A DNA stretch of 41,276 nt from Chara braunii (taxonomy: Eukaryota > Streptophyta > Charophyceae > Charales > Characeae). The DNA lies in contig BFEA01000360.1 of NCBI GenBank assembly GCA_003427395.1, forward strand, positions 741,976 to 783,251, written 5' to 3'. The notes under the pieces were generated by a model, which saw only the letters and a program-made list of their open reading frames with translations, was not told the DNA's origin and searched no databases. Position numbers and translations under genes: made by a program. Positions 1 to 10,859 of this stretch are shown one piece after another. How positions within the stretch are numbered: position 1 is the first letter of the stretch; every line of letters starts with the position of its first letter.

Positions 1-58
<58 letters not shown>
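1..58. repeat. (GA)n microsatellite at window start
   Basis: An uninterrupted run of GA dinucleotides opens the window. Together with the CT runs at the far right end, it suggests that the contig breaks in simple-sequence DNA at both ends. Confidence 0.98.
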
Positions 59-64
<6 letters not shown>

Positions 65-348
65 GTTGTCACGTACCTGTGAAGATCGTTGTGCAGTCCA
101 ACGAAGAAGAAGAAGAAGGCCATAGCTGCGGAGCTCCAGCACAGAGTAACGAAGGAGGTGAAAGAGAGGACGGAGGGAGAGACCGAGGAGAGAAGTTGAA
201 GCGGATGAAGAAGAAGGGAGAGACGAGAACAAAAAAAAAAAAGAGAGAGAGAAGACAACCGGGGTGAAGAGAAAGGAGGCGACACAGGTTAAAGGAAGGA
301 GGAGGGTGGCAACAAAGGGAAAGCCGGCCGCCTTAGCCGGATGGATAC
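59..348. other. Purine-rich leader, no gene seen
   Basis: After the GA run the + strand stays strongly purine-rich to about 330 (gaagaagaag, gagagag and aaaaaaaaaaa tracts). It can be read as a Lys/Glu/Arg-rich 62-residue frame, but that frame opens on GTG and is low complexity. I take it as non-coding, possibly part of the untranslated or LTR region upstream of the first retroelement. Confidence 0.6.
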
Positions 349-616
349 TTGACCGGCGGAGTTGACCGGAGTTGACCGGGAGTTGACCGGGAGTTTTGAC
401 CGGGAGTTGAGCGGGAGTTGACCGGAGTTGACCATGAGTTGATTGGGAGTTGATTGGGAGTTGATTGGGAGTTGACCGGGAGTTGACCGGGAGTTGACCG
501 GGAGTTGACCAGGAGTTGACCGGGAGTTGACCGGGAGTTGACCGGGAGTTGACCGAGGGTTGACTGCATCGTTGACCAAGGCGTTGACCAAGACTCTTGA
601 CCACAATTTTGACCAA
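349..616 (+). repeat. 12-bp minisatellite rich in TTGACC (W-box core)
   Basis: The unit is GTTGACCGGGAG with variants (GATTGGGAGTT, extra T, GAGC). I count 19 TTGACC and one TTGACT between 349 and 616, all on the + strand. TTGAC[C/T] is the core bound by plant WRKY factors. The array lies 583 bp upstream of the gag ATG, so it may sit in the promoter region of the first element. Apparent ORFs on the minus strand here (repeated VNSRSTPGQLP) are translations of the repeat. Confidence 0.9.
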
Positions 617-1198
617 GCTGGAGCCGGTATAATCTCGCCAAGCCTTCAACCTATCCCCTCGCCCTATGGATGTGCACACACCCTGTGGTACTTGTTGAGT
701 CAAGTCTGTCTGTCTCTTCTTTCTGCATCAAGTCTCTTTTGTCCAGGTGATAGGACTCTGTGGATGAAGGATAGGGCCTTGTTGACCAAACCCACACGGA
801 TGAGTAGGGCTAAAGACTGTGTCTGACGACTCGACTGTCCCGGAGGACACGAACCCTCCCAAGGACCGGTACTGACCGGCGGGCTGCTCGGAGTGGCACG
901 GTAGGCCCAAAATCCGAGTTGTGGGCTGCACAACAGGTCGTCTAAGTTTTGAGAGGACCTGCTGATCGCGTCGTCCTGTCTGCGATGTTAAAGAATTCCT
1001 GAGGAGTTACGGGGGATCTCCTCAGCAACATGTCCTATAGTGACAACCCTAGTTTAGGTCTAGGCTAGTGACCCTAGCTGACAAGATCCTATTCGGATTC
1101 TGTAGTCCTTAGGTTGAGTCAGTAGGTCGTGTCAGTCAGGGGGGATAGAGTCTAAGTGGTGAGGAGTGGAACCGTTGTCCGGTTGTGCACCTGACACC
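617..1198 (+). other. Putative untranslated leader of the first gypsy element
   Basis: No coding region is convincing between the minisatellite and the gag ATG. The region has mixed composition and one more TTGACC near 783. I looked for a plant-type primer-binding site (TGGTATCAGAGC-like) and an LTR boundary and saw neither. It probably holds LTR and/or 5' leader sequence. Confidence 0.4.
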
Positions 1199-3202
1199 AT
1201 GGTTGACACTCGTAGTGGGAAGAGCACTGCCCCTTACACCCAGACTCAAGAGGAGCAATTCGCCGCCATCTTAAGAGAGAGAAAAGAGAAGAAGGAGAAG
1301 AAGGAGCTCCTCAAGCAGGCGAAATTGAAGGCGATAGCTGAGGAGCAGGCGGCGAAGAAGAAGAAATTGGAGGAGGAGATGATGAGATTACAGCAGGAGG
1401 AGTAAGAGAAAAAGAGGGATGTCGAAGAAGAAGCAGCAGCAGAGGAGGAAGAATTAGAAGAAGAACCCCTCGAAGGGAGGTGTAGGGGAGAAAGAGGAGA
1501 AAGCAGTGGCACGAAGGAAGGAGATGCGTGGGTGGAGAAGAAAATCAGTGAATGGGTTGCTAATTTATCGTTGGGAGAAGATGAGGAGGCAATGTTGTAT
1601 GTGCCTCAGGAGGAAAAAGAAGCCGTAGCCAGGGAGTTGGAAACCATGGAAGATCCCCTGGACCGCCAGACGTTGAAGGATGAAAAAAGATTGGAGTGGA
1701 AGTTGTGATTGACAAGGGAGAAGAAGAGGAGGAGGGAGGAGGCCAACCGGATGGCCAGAGAAGTGGAAAAGATACAAACGTGTAAGCAAGAAGTGGGAGC
1801 ACAACAAGATATTCCGACCAAATTAGATAAGATCTTGAGTTATCTCGAGATTTTGGGATAGGCCTGGACTGAGCAGTATCAGGCTAATAAGGGCCAAGAG
1901 GTGACCCTCCATGCCATCCGGACCGGGTTTAGAGAATTTGCGTGCGATGTGGTGACCCACGTCAGGACCGAAGTTAATAGGTTAAAGGAAGGCGCAAAGA
2001 AGTTTTGTGCAGGCGCCATTGAAGCCGCCAAAGTAGTGGCCACAGGAGAGGCTGAAGTGCGTCCCCGCAAAGAGCCAGTCAAGCTCAAGTTCCCAGACGC
2101 GTATGGCGGGAAACCCGAAGATAGTTTTGATAACTGAGAGGCTAGCGTCAATAGCTATGTTTATTTACAACACACCGTACCTGAAGAACAGGTTCTCGTA
2201 GCCTTCCATGCACTGAAGGACGAAGCGGCCAATTTTGCCAAGTCCCTAGTGCGCGCACCCAGTTGTGAGAACAACATGGTTGCCTATTCTAGAGTCACCT
2301 CCCTTCCCCGTTTCTTCAAGCTCCTCCGAGAGCGATTCGCTGATCTGAGGTGTGGTGTTAAGGTCTCAGACAAACTCCAGACCATCCATTCACGACAGTG
2401 GAGGAGTGCGCGAGCACTCAAAGCCGTTATGGACGACATGGTAGCCGTCCCAGACCACGGGGTCACTAAGGCCCAGTTGGTCCAATTGTTTTATCGTGCC
2501 ATGCCAGAGCCCTTACGAGGGCATTTCTTTGACAAGAGTCAACAGCCCACCATGATGCACGATGCCTTGAGTAGAGAGGTGGTGCTGTATGAGGCAAAGT
2601 CCATGTCAATGTCCACTTTCTGGCACAAGGACTTAGACAAAAGTAAAAAGTGGAAGGTTCGTACTATCTCAGGCCAGGTCAGGGCCAAGGATCATCTGAT
2701 CCTTACTTTGGACGAAGGTGGTACCGACGAAGTCCCCTACAGTTAGATTGAGTGGGGGCTAGAGGAGGAGGACAGCAGTATAGGCCAGAAGAGGACCTAT
2801 GCTACAGTCGCGGCTGGAGGGAGGCCACAAGGTAGAGGAGGAGGCCAGGGCCAAAGGGGCCAGGCCACGGGTGGTCAAGGAACAGGCGCACAAGGGGTTG
2901 GCGACCAAAGGAACCACCAAGAGGGAGGTAGGGGTCAAGGTCCCCCATCAAATCGTCAAGGTCCTAGTCGGTCCCCGCAGTGACGAGGTGGAGGATCACC
3001 TCAGAGGAGAGGAGGTTGGCACCCAGGTTGGCCACAAGGCCGGCCTTGGGAAGATCTGGGCCTGGATCACCGAGTATGGCAGCAGCGTATGGACCAGGGA
3101 CAGTGCATATATTGCGGTGACCCGGCCCATATCATTAAATATTGTCCTAAGTACAGAGAGGCCCGATTGGCTGCCCAAGGGTCAAAAGGCAGCCGCCGGT
3201 AA
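1199..3202 (+). pseudogene. gag: Gag polyprotein of gypsy 1, with CCHC zinc knuckle
   Basis: The start is the ATG at 1199 (MVDTRSGKSTAPYTQ). An acidic/basic coiled coil follows (about 1240-1860), then a gag core (about 2060-2740, with VSDKLQTIHSRQW and AMPEPLRGHFFDK), a Gly/Gln/Arg-rich linker (2800-3060) and a zinc knuckle whose C, C, H, C codons start at 3104, 3113, 3128 and 3143 (CX2CX4HX4C). The whole protein lies in one frame. It is interrupted by stops at 1402 (TAA), about 1706 (TGA), about 1859 (TAG), 2135 (TGA, in a context where TGG is expected), about 2744 (TAG) and about 2981 (TGA). It ends at a TAA at 3200, where the pol frame takes over. Gag packages element RNA into particles; this copy cannot make a full protein. 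Confidence 0.88.
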
Positions 3203-5393
3203 GGGTTGCAACTGCCCCTACTACAAGGCCATGTGGGGAAGCGAGCACGCACGAACAGGAAACTCCCACACCACATGAGCCTTCGGTAGAGGTTGCAGGC
3301 CAGTGCCCAGTTAGCTGTCCAGAGACTGCCTGTGTTAGCGTCTCTCTACGCACTTCCCTCACAGGCATGGCAAAAGAGTTGAAGGAGAGGATGCCTGCCT
3401 GGGCCAAAATGAAGAAGGATAGTAAGGGACAACTAGTCTTAGTTGATGTAGAGGTTTTTAGAAGTAGAGTAGGAGCCCTTATAGATTAAGGGGCGACTCG
3501 CAGTTATATTAGCCGTAGAGCGCTGAAGAAGCTAAGGCTAGGGTTGAAAGTCAAAAAATTGGAATACCCCATAGTTAGTGTCCTCGCAGACAACCGCACT
3601 ATGCGTGTTGAGGACTACGTAGAGGGAGTCCAGGAGTATTTTCGCCAAGAGAAAGATGGGAAGGTGAAACAGGTTCTCCATTCCTTGACTCTCCTCGTAC
3701 AAGATGACCTCCCTTTTGACATAGTCCTAGGTATGGACTGGGGAGAGGCAGCAGGGGCCACACTCCACTCGAGAGAGCATGAGTGTAGGCTCCCTAGTCC
3801 GTCAGGTGAGGTTAAGATGGCCCGTCTGTTTCATGTGTCAGGAGTAGACAACTCTCTGGCACATTGTCGTCTCAGTGCTCCCGCATTCGTGCGATAAGTG
3901 TGAAAGGAGCAGTTAGAGGAGCAGGTCTTCGTAGCTTATATAAGGCCTGTCACTGAGCCTAGAGAAGACACACTCATGGATCCAACCATCGCCAAGCTAT
4001 TGGAAGAGTTTAAAGACTTAGCAGAGCCGCCGACCGGAGTAGTACCGCGGCCAATCCAATGCCGGATAGAGATAGAGCCTGGCAGTAGGACTCCTAAGGG
4101 AGCAATCTTCAGGATGTCCCCAAGGGAGTTAGAGGAGCTGCGAAAGCAGTTAGACGAGCTCCTAGAAAAAGGTTGGATTAGGTTTTGTTCATCTCATTTT
4201 GGAACACCTGTCTTGTTTGTCCCCAAAAAGGAAGGAAAGTTGTGGATGTGCATAGGTTATAAGGGTCTAAACGCGATCACAGTAAAGAACGCTGAGCCAC
4301 TGCCCAAGATAGACGATCTCCTAGATCGAGTGCAGGGCTGCAGATATTTTTCGAAGATCGATCTGAAGTCCGGTTATCATCAGATAGACGTCCATCCTGA
4401 TGACCAGTACAAGACTGTGTTCCGGACTAGATATGGGCACTATTAGTTCATAGTGATGCCCTTTGGACAAACCAATGCACCTCCCATGTTCCAGCGATGT
4501 ATGAACGATTTGTTTAGGTCATGGTTAGACAAGTTTGTTGTTGTTTATCAAGATTATATATTAGTATTCAGTAGGAACCTCCAAGAGCATCAGGGTCATT
4601 TGAGGCAGGTCTTGGAGAAGCTCAGAGAGGCTAACTTCAAGATCAATGCGAAGAAGTGTGAGTGGGCCAAGACACAAGTCTTGTACTTGGGCACGTTTTA
4701 GACGGAGATGGCATTAAGCCTGAGGACAGCAAGATAGCGGCGATTAGAGATTGGTCGACGCCCCACACGTTGACTAAGTTGTGGTCGTTCCTAGGACTAG
4801 CTAACTACTATAGGAAGCTCGTGAGGAACTTCTCGACTATCTCCGCTCCCCTTTGCAGGTTGCTCAAGAAAGAGGCAATCTGGCAGTGGTATAAAGACTG
4901 TGCGTCCACGCTCAAGAAGCTAAAGCGCGCGTTGATAGAGTACCCTGTCCTCAAAGTAGCAGATCCGTCTTTGTCATTTGTCGTCACCACGGACGCGAGT
5001 CAGTATGGTATAGGCGCCGTGTTACAGCAAGACGACGACAATGGCTACAAACCCGTAGAGTTCATGTCAGCGAGGATGCCCTCAGAGAAAGTAGCTACCT
5101 CAACTTACGAGAGAGAACTCTACGCTCTCAGGCAGGCCTTAGAGCACTGGAAGCATTACCTGCTTGGGAGGCACTTCAAAGTGTATTCAGACCATGAGAC
5201 TCTTAGGTGGTTGAAGACACAAGCCAAAATGACACCTAAGTTGACTAGGTGGGTCGCTATGATAGATCAGTATGACTTTGAGTTGAAACCAGTCAAGGGC
5301 AAGTACAATGTGGTTGCGGATGCTCTAAGTAGGAAATCGGACTACTTTGGAGCTATAGTTCACTATCTAGATATAGGGAGTAACCTGCAAGAG
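3203..5393 (+). pseudogene. pol: Pol fragment of gypsy 1: protease, RT, RNase H; no integrase
   Basis: Pol is in a different frame from gag and is open from about 3203. The protease active site reads LID-stop-GATRSYIS (TAA at 3487 replacing the D[S/T/C]GA residue), followed by the second protease motif DIVLGMDW at about 3718. The reverse transcriptase runs from about 4050 (GWIRFCSSHFGTPVLFVPKK, SKIDLKSGYHQI, MPFGQTNAP). A TAG at 4444 precedes the MPFG block. The YxDD catalytic box at 4546-4557 reads YQDY, so the second aspartate is lost. One missing base near 4693 shifts the frame (LG then HVLDGDGIKPED). RNase H follows, with TTDASQYG (Asp codon 4992), YERELYALRQALEHW and a DHETLRWL block. 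Integrase is absent. The copy is dead. Confidence 0.9.
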
Positions 5394-8083
5394 AGAGTTG
5401 AGACAAAAAGGGGAGGGTCCTCTTGAAGAGTAGGGTGCGAGAGGTAGTAATAACTGATACTTGATCTTAATGCGGACTCCCAGGATCAGCGACTTCGAAC
5501 TCGCTTTCGGAATTGGGTTGCAAGATTGGTTGTGCGACAGTGAGGGAGAAGATCAACTAAGGGGCAAGAGAGTGCATAGTTGGTGGGCAGTTGCAGTCAT
5601 TACAGATCTTGAAACAGATGACACGCTAGTATGGGGTGACCCGTGGAGCCTTAATCTTTCGTTTTCGTCACCTAATTGTCTAGGACCTGCTTGACAACTT
5701 TGCCATATGGCGATTTTTTGTTTGCTCCTTTCACGATTTTGAAACATAAGACGTTTGTTACTCTCGCTCGTTATGGGACTGGTCAGAGTACTCCAATCTG
5801 GGATAATGTGCGTGCTTTCTACTTTTGTTGACAGAGTACTCATGTCGTTCGTGGTTGATCAAAAGGGGTTTGTTTTGGTCAATCCTTGCTATTCTCGGTG
5901 AATGAGGGAGCGAGAGTTGGATCAGAGGTTCTAAGAAGGCCATAATTGAGATCACGATAGTCAGATAACGAGCGGATCTCAGTAGTTGATGAGAAAGGAG
6001 ATAGATCTAAACGATGTGGACAAAAGATTCATTTATGCCACTACTTCTAAATCATTCGCTTCCCTTATCTGTGTTTCCCTTGCTACTGGTGCCTATTGAT
6101 GGGCAGGAGGAATTCAGTTCTGAAAAGGATTGTATACCTTCTTGCCCGTTTTGCATGATGGAGATAAGTAGCAGAAGAGTGTGACGACCGAGGTTGAGAA
6201 GCATCTGGTTCTCTAAACGTCAGGTACTCCACTTTTATTAGTTCCCTGAAGGTTGATTTGGTCGGGAGGCGGGAGGATGGTGAATGGTTAATCTGTGTGT
6301 GAAATTTTCGCAATACAGAGTGAAGTTTTTACATAAATACTTTGCCCTGGCTTTGTATGACTTTCCCCCTTTACTTACCTCTCCTTCCCACCTCGACAGT
6401 TCGAAATTACCTCTCTAAGAATTGGAGACCCGAAGGAATGGGGAAAGATCGCCCCTGCCTGATTCCTCTTTTTCTTTCTCTGACTAACAGAAGTCTGACT
6501 TAATCAGCTCTAGTCAGTCCTCTAAAGACGTCAACACTTGCTCCTTAATTGTTTGAGCAGATACAGTCTCAAATGTGGGGGGGCGTGCAAGAAAGTGAAC
6601 GTGTGATTGTACTAACCTGCTGGAAATCGTATGATCACTTGAGTAAATAGTCGCATGGGCCAGCAGGCGTGATAGATGTACTAATGGGCGGGCATGTGAG
6701 CTTACGAACCTTCGTACAGTCGCACTGACCTGCGGGCACAATGATGACTCTAGATGCTCGGGAGTGAGGGCTTACAAATGATCATGCAAAGCGTGTCGAA
6801 TGAGAATTGATCATCCTGAGCTCCTTGGAGAGGCTAGTCGGTGACATTGCAAGTGTAAAACAAAGAGGCCGCATGAGCTGGCCTTGAGTTCAAGCCCAGC
6901 TCAAGTGCGGCCTTCTAGCTCCAACTACCTTCCATTGTCATTGTCGATGAGTAAGAAACGATTTGTGATACGGAAGATAGCTTTCCTGCTAGTTAAATAT
7001 TTGCTTGATGGGGACTAGATACAGTTGTCAGACCCTGAGTTTATGTGGATGGCGATCAACAATATAATAAAATTATAAAGACTATCTAATTAAAAGGCTT
7101 AGTCCAAATAGGTGGAAATCAATTTTACCCTAATGACTCTATATTTTGTAAGAATTGAACTTTAGTAAAATCCAGCTAAAGTCTCACGGCTCGGGGATAC
7201 TCGCATGTCGTTACTCGTCAGAGTAGCAAGATAGATACTCCGTGCTAGTATTCAAGTAAGTCTGTAAACTACACCCAGTAAACGGGTAAAGGCCACTCGC
7301 GTCAACCCCTCTCCGCATTAAGTGTTAATAAGGGTGACGTCTGACGTCTAAAGTCATGGATTGCGCTTGAACTCGATCCCATGTATGAGGTTAATATGCT
7401 AAGTCAAGGCGTTGAGCCTGAGGGGTTATGAGCCCAGGGTAGACCATTACATGCAGTCCGACTTATCTTGCATATTAAACGAAAAGGTACACGGGCTTTG
7501 TTCCTGTCAACATGAGATTAGATTCCTTGTCTGAGGTGCGTACACAGGAAAACTTGTGTCCTACATGAGCCTGGGCGACTCACGATTCATCTCACTAACG
7601 TCGCTTACTTGATTCAACTCATTATTAGCCAGCTTGAGTACTGCACACCCGGGTCCAGTTGAGTAGATTTACTTGCTGTACTGTACAAAATGAATTGATT
7701 CTGATGTGCTGGTCTCTCAGTGGAGGACAAATTGGGACTGTACCATTCCGCTACGACTTGGGCTACAGACTATTGTGACAGTGGGTTATTGCATGGTGTC
7801 TTGACTAGACTCATTGCAAATCCATGTAACGATCGACATTGGTAACGGGAGTAACCCATCCCGACGATCATTGCTTTACCATAAAGATTGGCGAGTACTA
7901 GTGCCATGTCCTGCCTGCTTCAGAGGAACTTGTATTAAGCCCTAGTGGGACTAACAATATTGTTCTAGTCATTCTTCATCTACTCTAAGGCAAGTATCAG
8001 CCAAATAGCGTTCTTTCTAAAGGCGCTCGGAGCTAACACCCTGCGCTTATTTTGGTACAATGGTCTGATCTCTCTCTGATGTT

Positions 8084-8356
8084 ATGGGTTTCTGTAGGGA
8101 TATGAGATGTGAAGATATGGTAAAAGTAACCTGTACACTACACCAAGACAAAACGGAAGGTTGGGAAGAGACTGTTGTCAAAGATTTACACTATCGTATG
8201 AAGTTGATGATGGAGCAGGCACTAGAGTTAGTGAGAGCTCAGAAAACAGCTGAGTACACCTTCTACATCTATGGATCAGACGAGAAACTGCACAACACTT
8301 TTTTAACCGTAGGATCTGTTGCGCACACAAGGAGAGTTACTGCTGGTGAACAATGA
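8084..8356 (+). CDS. Unknown 90-aa ORF in long repeat, copy A
   Basis: It opens with ATG (MGFCRDMRCED) and ends with TGA. The protein has no recognised family. It reads as a beta strand (VKVTCTLHQDK), an amphipathic helix (KDLHYRMKLMMEQALELVRA) and a second strand (AEYTFYIYGSDEK). The same frame is open in copy B, with the same length and 12 residue differences. A stretch of about 80 bases coding the first strand and helix start is identical between copies, but the visible differences almost all change the residue, which argues against present purifying selection. The strand-helix-strand layout resembles the neighbouring ORF and the ORF at 20268. Function unknown; it may be a relic coding sequence carried in an LTR. 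Confidence 0.45.
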   Translation: MGFCRDMRCEDMVKVTCTLHQDKTEGWEETVVKDLHYRMKLMMEQALELVRAQKTAEYTFYIYGSDEKLHNTFLTVGSVAHTRRVTAGEQ

Positions 8357-8485
8357 AGTAAACTGGTCATAGTCACACACACAAACATTTTGTCAGAACA
8401 CAAGCCACAATCAACCCAGTCACATCATTGGGTTAGTCAAGTGGATTAAAGAGACCATCAGAACGCAGCAGCAACTATCAATCTC

Positions 8486-9139
8486 ATGAGTGCAGTTCGG
8501 TCATTTACAGTTGAAAGGTCAGTTCTGACCAACCTCAATCAGATCTCACACAAGGCTTTCCAATATCAGTATGTCAGTGCAGTTGGTTTCAGACAGGGAG
8601 ATCTGTTAATCTTCGTTGTCCTCACCAGTTTTGCATAAAGTACCATTCATGATCTGAGACTCTATGTGAAGAAAGGCAAAGAAACTCATGAGCAGTTCGA
8701 CTCGGTTTGGATCTCAGCAGCAAGGTATCTTGAGAGGAGAGAACGTGAGCTTGATGAAAGTGGAACAAAGATGATCCGCAGCTTCGGACCCAAGCTCTAC
8801 ATTGACTATCCCAAACTACCAGTTCCTCCGCTACTCACAGACGGGTCTTGCTGGAGTGACATGGTTGACTTGACAAAGAGGTACATCTCACCAGTGGAGA
8901 TTAATTACGAGACAGTGATAGAGTCTCCCGAGTTCCTACATCTTAGGCGGGGAATTTTCTCTAGACCCTATCTCCCTACACTGTGGGAGGCGTTCTGTGT
9001 TATGGTTGACTTCCGCATCATGGGACTTGGATGAAACTGCTCGGAACTGGCAGGCTTCAGGTGGCTCTACATCGAGAGGCCACAATCTCAGAGGGTACGG
9101 AGGCTTAGCTGGAGGCACGAGAGACATACAACAAAATGA
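8486..9139 (+). pseudogene. Unknown 217-codon ORF in long repeat, copy A (two stops)
   Basis: The frame starts at ATG 8486 and can be read to TGA 9137-9139. It is broken by TAA at 8636 and TGA at 9032. Copy B has sense codons at both places (Glu and Arg), so these are lesions of copy A. Visible blocks are a strand and Lys-rich turn (HDLRLYVKKGKETHE), a charged helix (ARYLERRERELDESGTK), a strand (GPKLYIDYP), then a Pro/aromatic region (VPPLLTDGSCWSDMVDLTKR, YLPTLWEAFCVMVDFRIMG). No known family was recognised. Relative to copy B it has 24 extra bases near the N-terminus and lacks one codon, both multiples of three, as expected if these indels arose while the frame was coding. Confidence 0.5.
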
Positions 9140-9522
9140 GAGTTTGAGTGTGAGATTCAGAGGGATGAGTGAGGACTCTTGACTAGTGTTGGCCATGCCT
9201 CCTACATGTGTACTTTTTGAAATTACTTCGAGTTCTTATTCTTCCCTCATTTATCCTTGTCATTGCTCAAGTTTGTCAGTCTTGCTCCACTTGTATTGAT
9301 TTGCTTGATGATCATGCTTATTGATGGTCCTGTCACAGTTCTCAAAATTAGTAAATTGGCAAAATTAATGCATGCATGACATATTAGAATTTTATGATTA
9401 TTATTTGCATGATTCTTTGTTGTTCCGAATCAAAATAAAAGATTCCTAAGACCGGGGACCGACGAAGACCGCAAATGAAGTGTCTCGCTCGAAGCCGGAG
9501 GCACTCAATAGGAAGGGATTTG

Positions 9523-9713
9523 CGTTGCCTTTGATCACCACCCAGTTTATTATTGCCTACACTCTCCATGTACAAAACTCTCAAGGGGCAGAGCAAACAA
9601 GGGAAGAGAGAAACAAACATGTATCTCTTGCAAGAAGAGTAAAAAATTGAAAAGTAAAAAAGGTGAGGACATAAGTGATAGGAAGAGAGATAAGTAAGTA
9701 TTAGGGAAAATTT
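9523..9713 (+). other. Short leader between repeat A and gag 2
   Basis: This is 191 bases without a gene. It has no recognisable tRNA-complementary primer-binding site. The purine-rich end (ggaagagagataagtaag, then tattagggaaaa) leads straight into the gag ATG. Confidence 0.5.
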
Positions 9714-10712
9714 ATGGTCAAAATGGCAGAACGAGGGAGACCTAGTTCTTCTGCAGGAACTAATGAAGAGACTCTGATAGGTGTTATAAGAGAGTTGGTC
9801 AAGAGAGTTGACACAATAAAAGGAGGGTCGGATATTGCAAGAGCAAAGAGGTCAGATAAGAGGATTCCTTGCTTCAGAGGGTCTCAAGTAAATGATTAAC
9901 TAGATGAGTATGAATTATTTGGGTTCAATTATGGTTGGACAGACAAACAACGACTCAAGCACCTTTTGTCTCATTGTGACACTGATTCGAGGTTGGTTGT
10001 TCAAGAGTTGATGGAAGAGTCTACAACATGGGAACAGGTCAAAAAAAGGATGAAAAGGGAATTTGAGAAATACTATGTTTTCAACCACTACCCAAGACAT
10101 ACTCAACATCAGAAGAGCTAAGTATGACACTTTCAATGTCTTCCTTCAAACTTTCATCAAAAAAGCTAGGAGAATCGCATATTTGGATGAGGCTCAAAGA
10201 TGTCATATTTTCCGGACTAATTTTACAGATAATGAGAGACTGACTGTTCTCAATCAAGCTCAACACTACCCTCTCAGATGGGATGAAATGGTGGCAATAG
10301 TCAGAACTCCGCCTACGATCTCACACAAAAAGTGGCCACGGGATCAGATCAGTACACTGACTAAAGACTGGGAGATTGAGAATGGTATGAGCAGAGGGAA
10401 CAATTTGAGTGCAGAAAATCTTATTCAACTGAGTTATGGCCAATTACATGCCTGCTAACCATGTCGCTGATGAAAAAGGGAAGAAGAAGGTTGAAAACGA
10501 AGATGAAGATGATGATGATGATGATAACAATGGTGATGGCTATTGTAAGAGAGGAGATTCCTTCAGGTCAAGAAACAACAGGTTGGAATGGCGGAAAAAG
10601 GAACAGAAAGACAAGAAAGTATGATGAACGTCCAAGGAAGAGTTTTGTCTGTTATTATTGTGGTGAGGGAGGTCATACTACGACCTATTGTAAACCCTTG
10701 AGGAGGATGTGA
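9714..10712 (+). pseudogene. gag: Gag of gypsy 2 with CCHC zinc knuckle
   Basis: The start is ATG 9714 (MVKMAERGRPSSS); ATG 9723 is in frame. Gag-like text continues through TAA 9897 (RIPCFRGSQVND, then LDEYELFGFNYGWTDKQRLK and WEQVKKRMKREFEKYY). A frameshift near 10095 moves it to the frame of 10100-10458 (FNVFLQTFIKKARRIAYLDE, NERLTVLNQAQHYPLRWDEM). Another shift gives an acidic Asp-rich stretch at about 10500-10535 and the knuckle FVCYYCGEGGHTTTYC, with C, C, H, C codons at 10650, 10659, 10674 and 10689. At least two frameshifts and one stop make it non-functional. Confidence 0.82.
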
Positions 10713-10831
10713 AAAGTGGGGTGGCAAAGAAGGATGCAATGGGTCATGTCTGTGACAGTTTATAGAACAAACTGAATCCCAGACATCCAGGAGGCATGAG
10801 ACTTCTTGCCCTTAAACATGAGGAGAAGATG

Positions 10832-10852
10832 AAAAAAAAAAAAAAAAAAAAA
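10832..10852 (+). repeat. A21 homopolymer between gag and protease of gypsy 2
   Basis: Twenty-one consecutive A lie in the segment joining the zinc knuckle to the protease. Length errors or real slippage here would change the downstream frame, so frame breaks next to it should be read with caution. Confidence 0.95.
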
Positions 10853-10859
10853 GGTCAAT

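Larger units (their letters stand above)
1199..5393 (+). mobile_element. Ty3/gypsy retrotransposon 1, decayed and 3'-truncated
   Basis: The order gag, zinc knuckle, protease, reverse transcriptase, RNase H is that of Ty3/gypsy (Metaviridae) elements. Homology ends just after the RNase H/connection region (VADALSRKSDYFGAIVHYLD, about 5311-5370) and before any integrase, exactly where the 4.1-kb repeat copy A starts. The missing integrase does not reappear after copy B. The element carries about ten nonsense codons and at least one single-base frameshift, so it is not autonomous. Confidence 0.9.
5394..9522 (+). repeat. Long direct repeat, copy A (possible 5' LTR)
   Basis: It matches 22784-27004 from AGAGTTGAGACAAAAAGGGG to GGAAGGGATTTG, with only about 6 differences in the first 190 bases and more further in. 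Small indels are scattered through it, and one block differs (30 bases at 7321-7350, against 143 bases at 24717-24859 in copy B). From 5700 to 8080 no gene was recognised; the short frames there are poorly preserved between the copies. Two conserved ORFs lie at 8084-8356 and 8486-9139. Confidence 0.93.

Noticed and set aside
289-641. Minus-strand VNSRSTPGQLP repeat proteins
   Set aside because: Translation of the 12-bp minisatellite; 12 is divisible by 3, so all frames stay open.
1246-1512. Minus-strand Ser-rich frame
   Set aside because: It is the antisense of the gag coiled-coil region (GAG/AAG-rich codons) and has no motif of its own.
5700-8083. tRNA or rRNA genes in the long repeat
   Set aside because: I looked for T-loop and anticodon-arm patterns and found none; the GTTACTCG and TTGAACTCG-like pieces do not fold into a cloverleaf.
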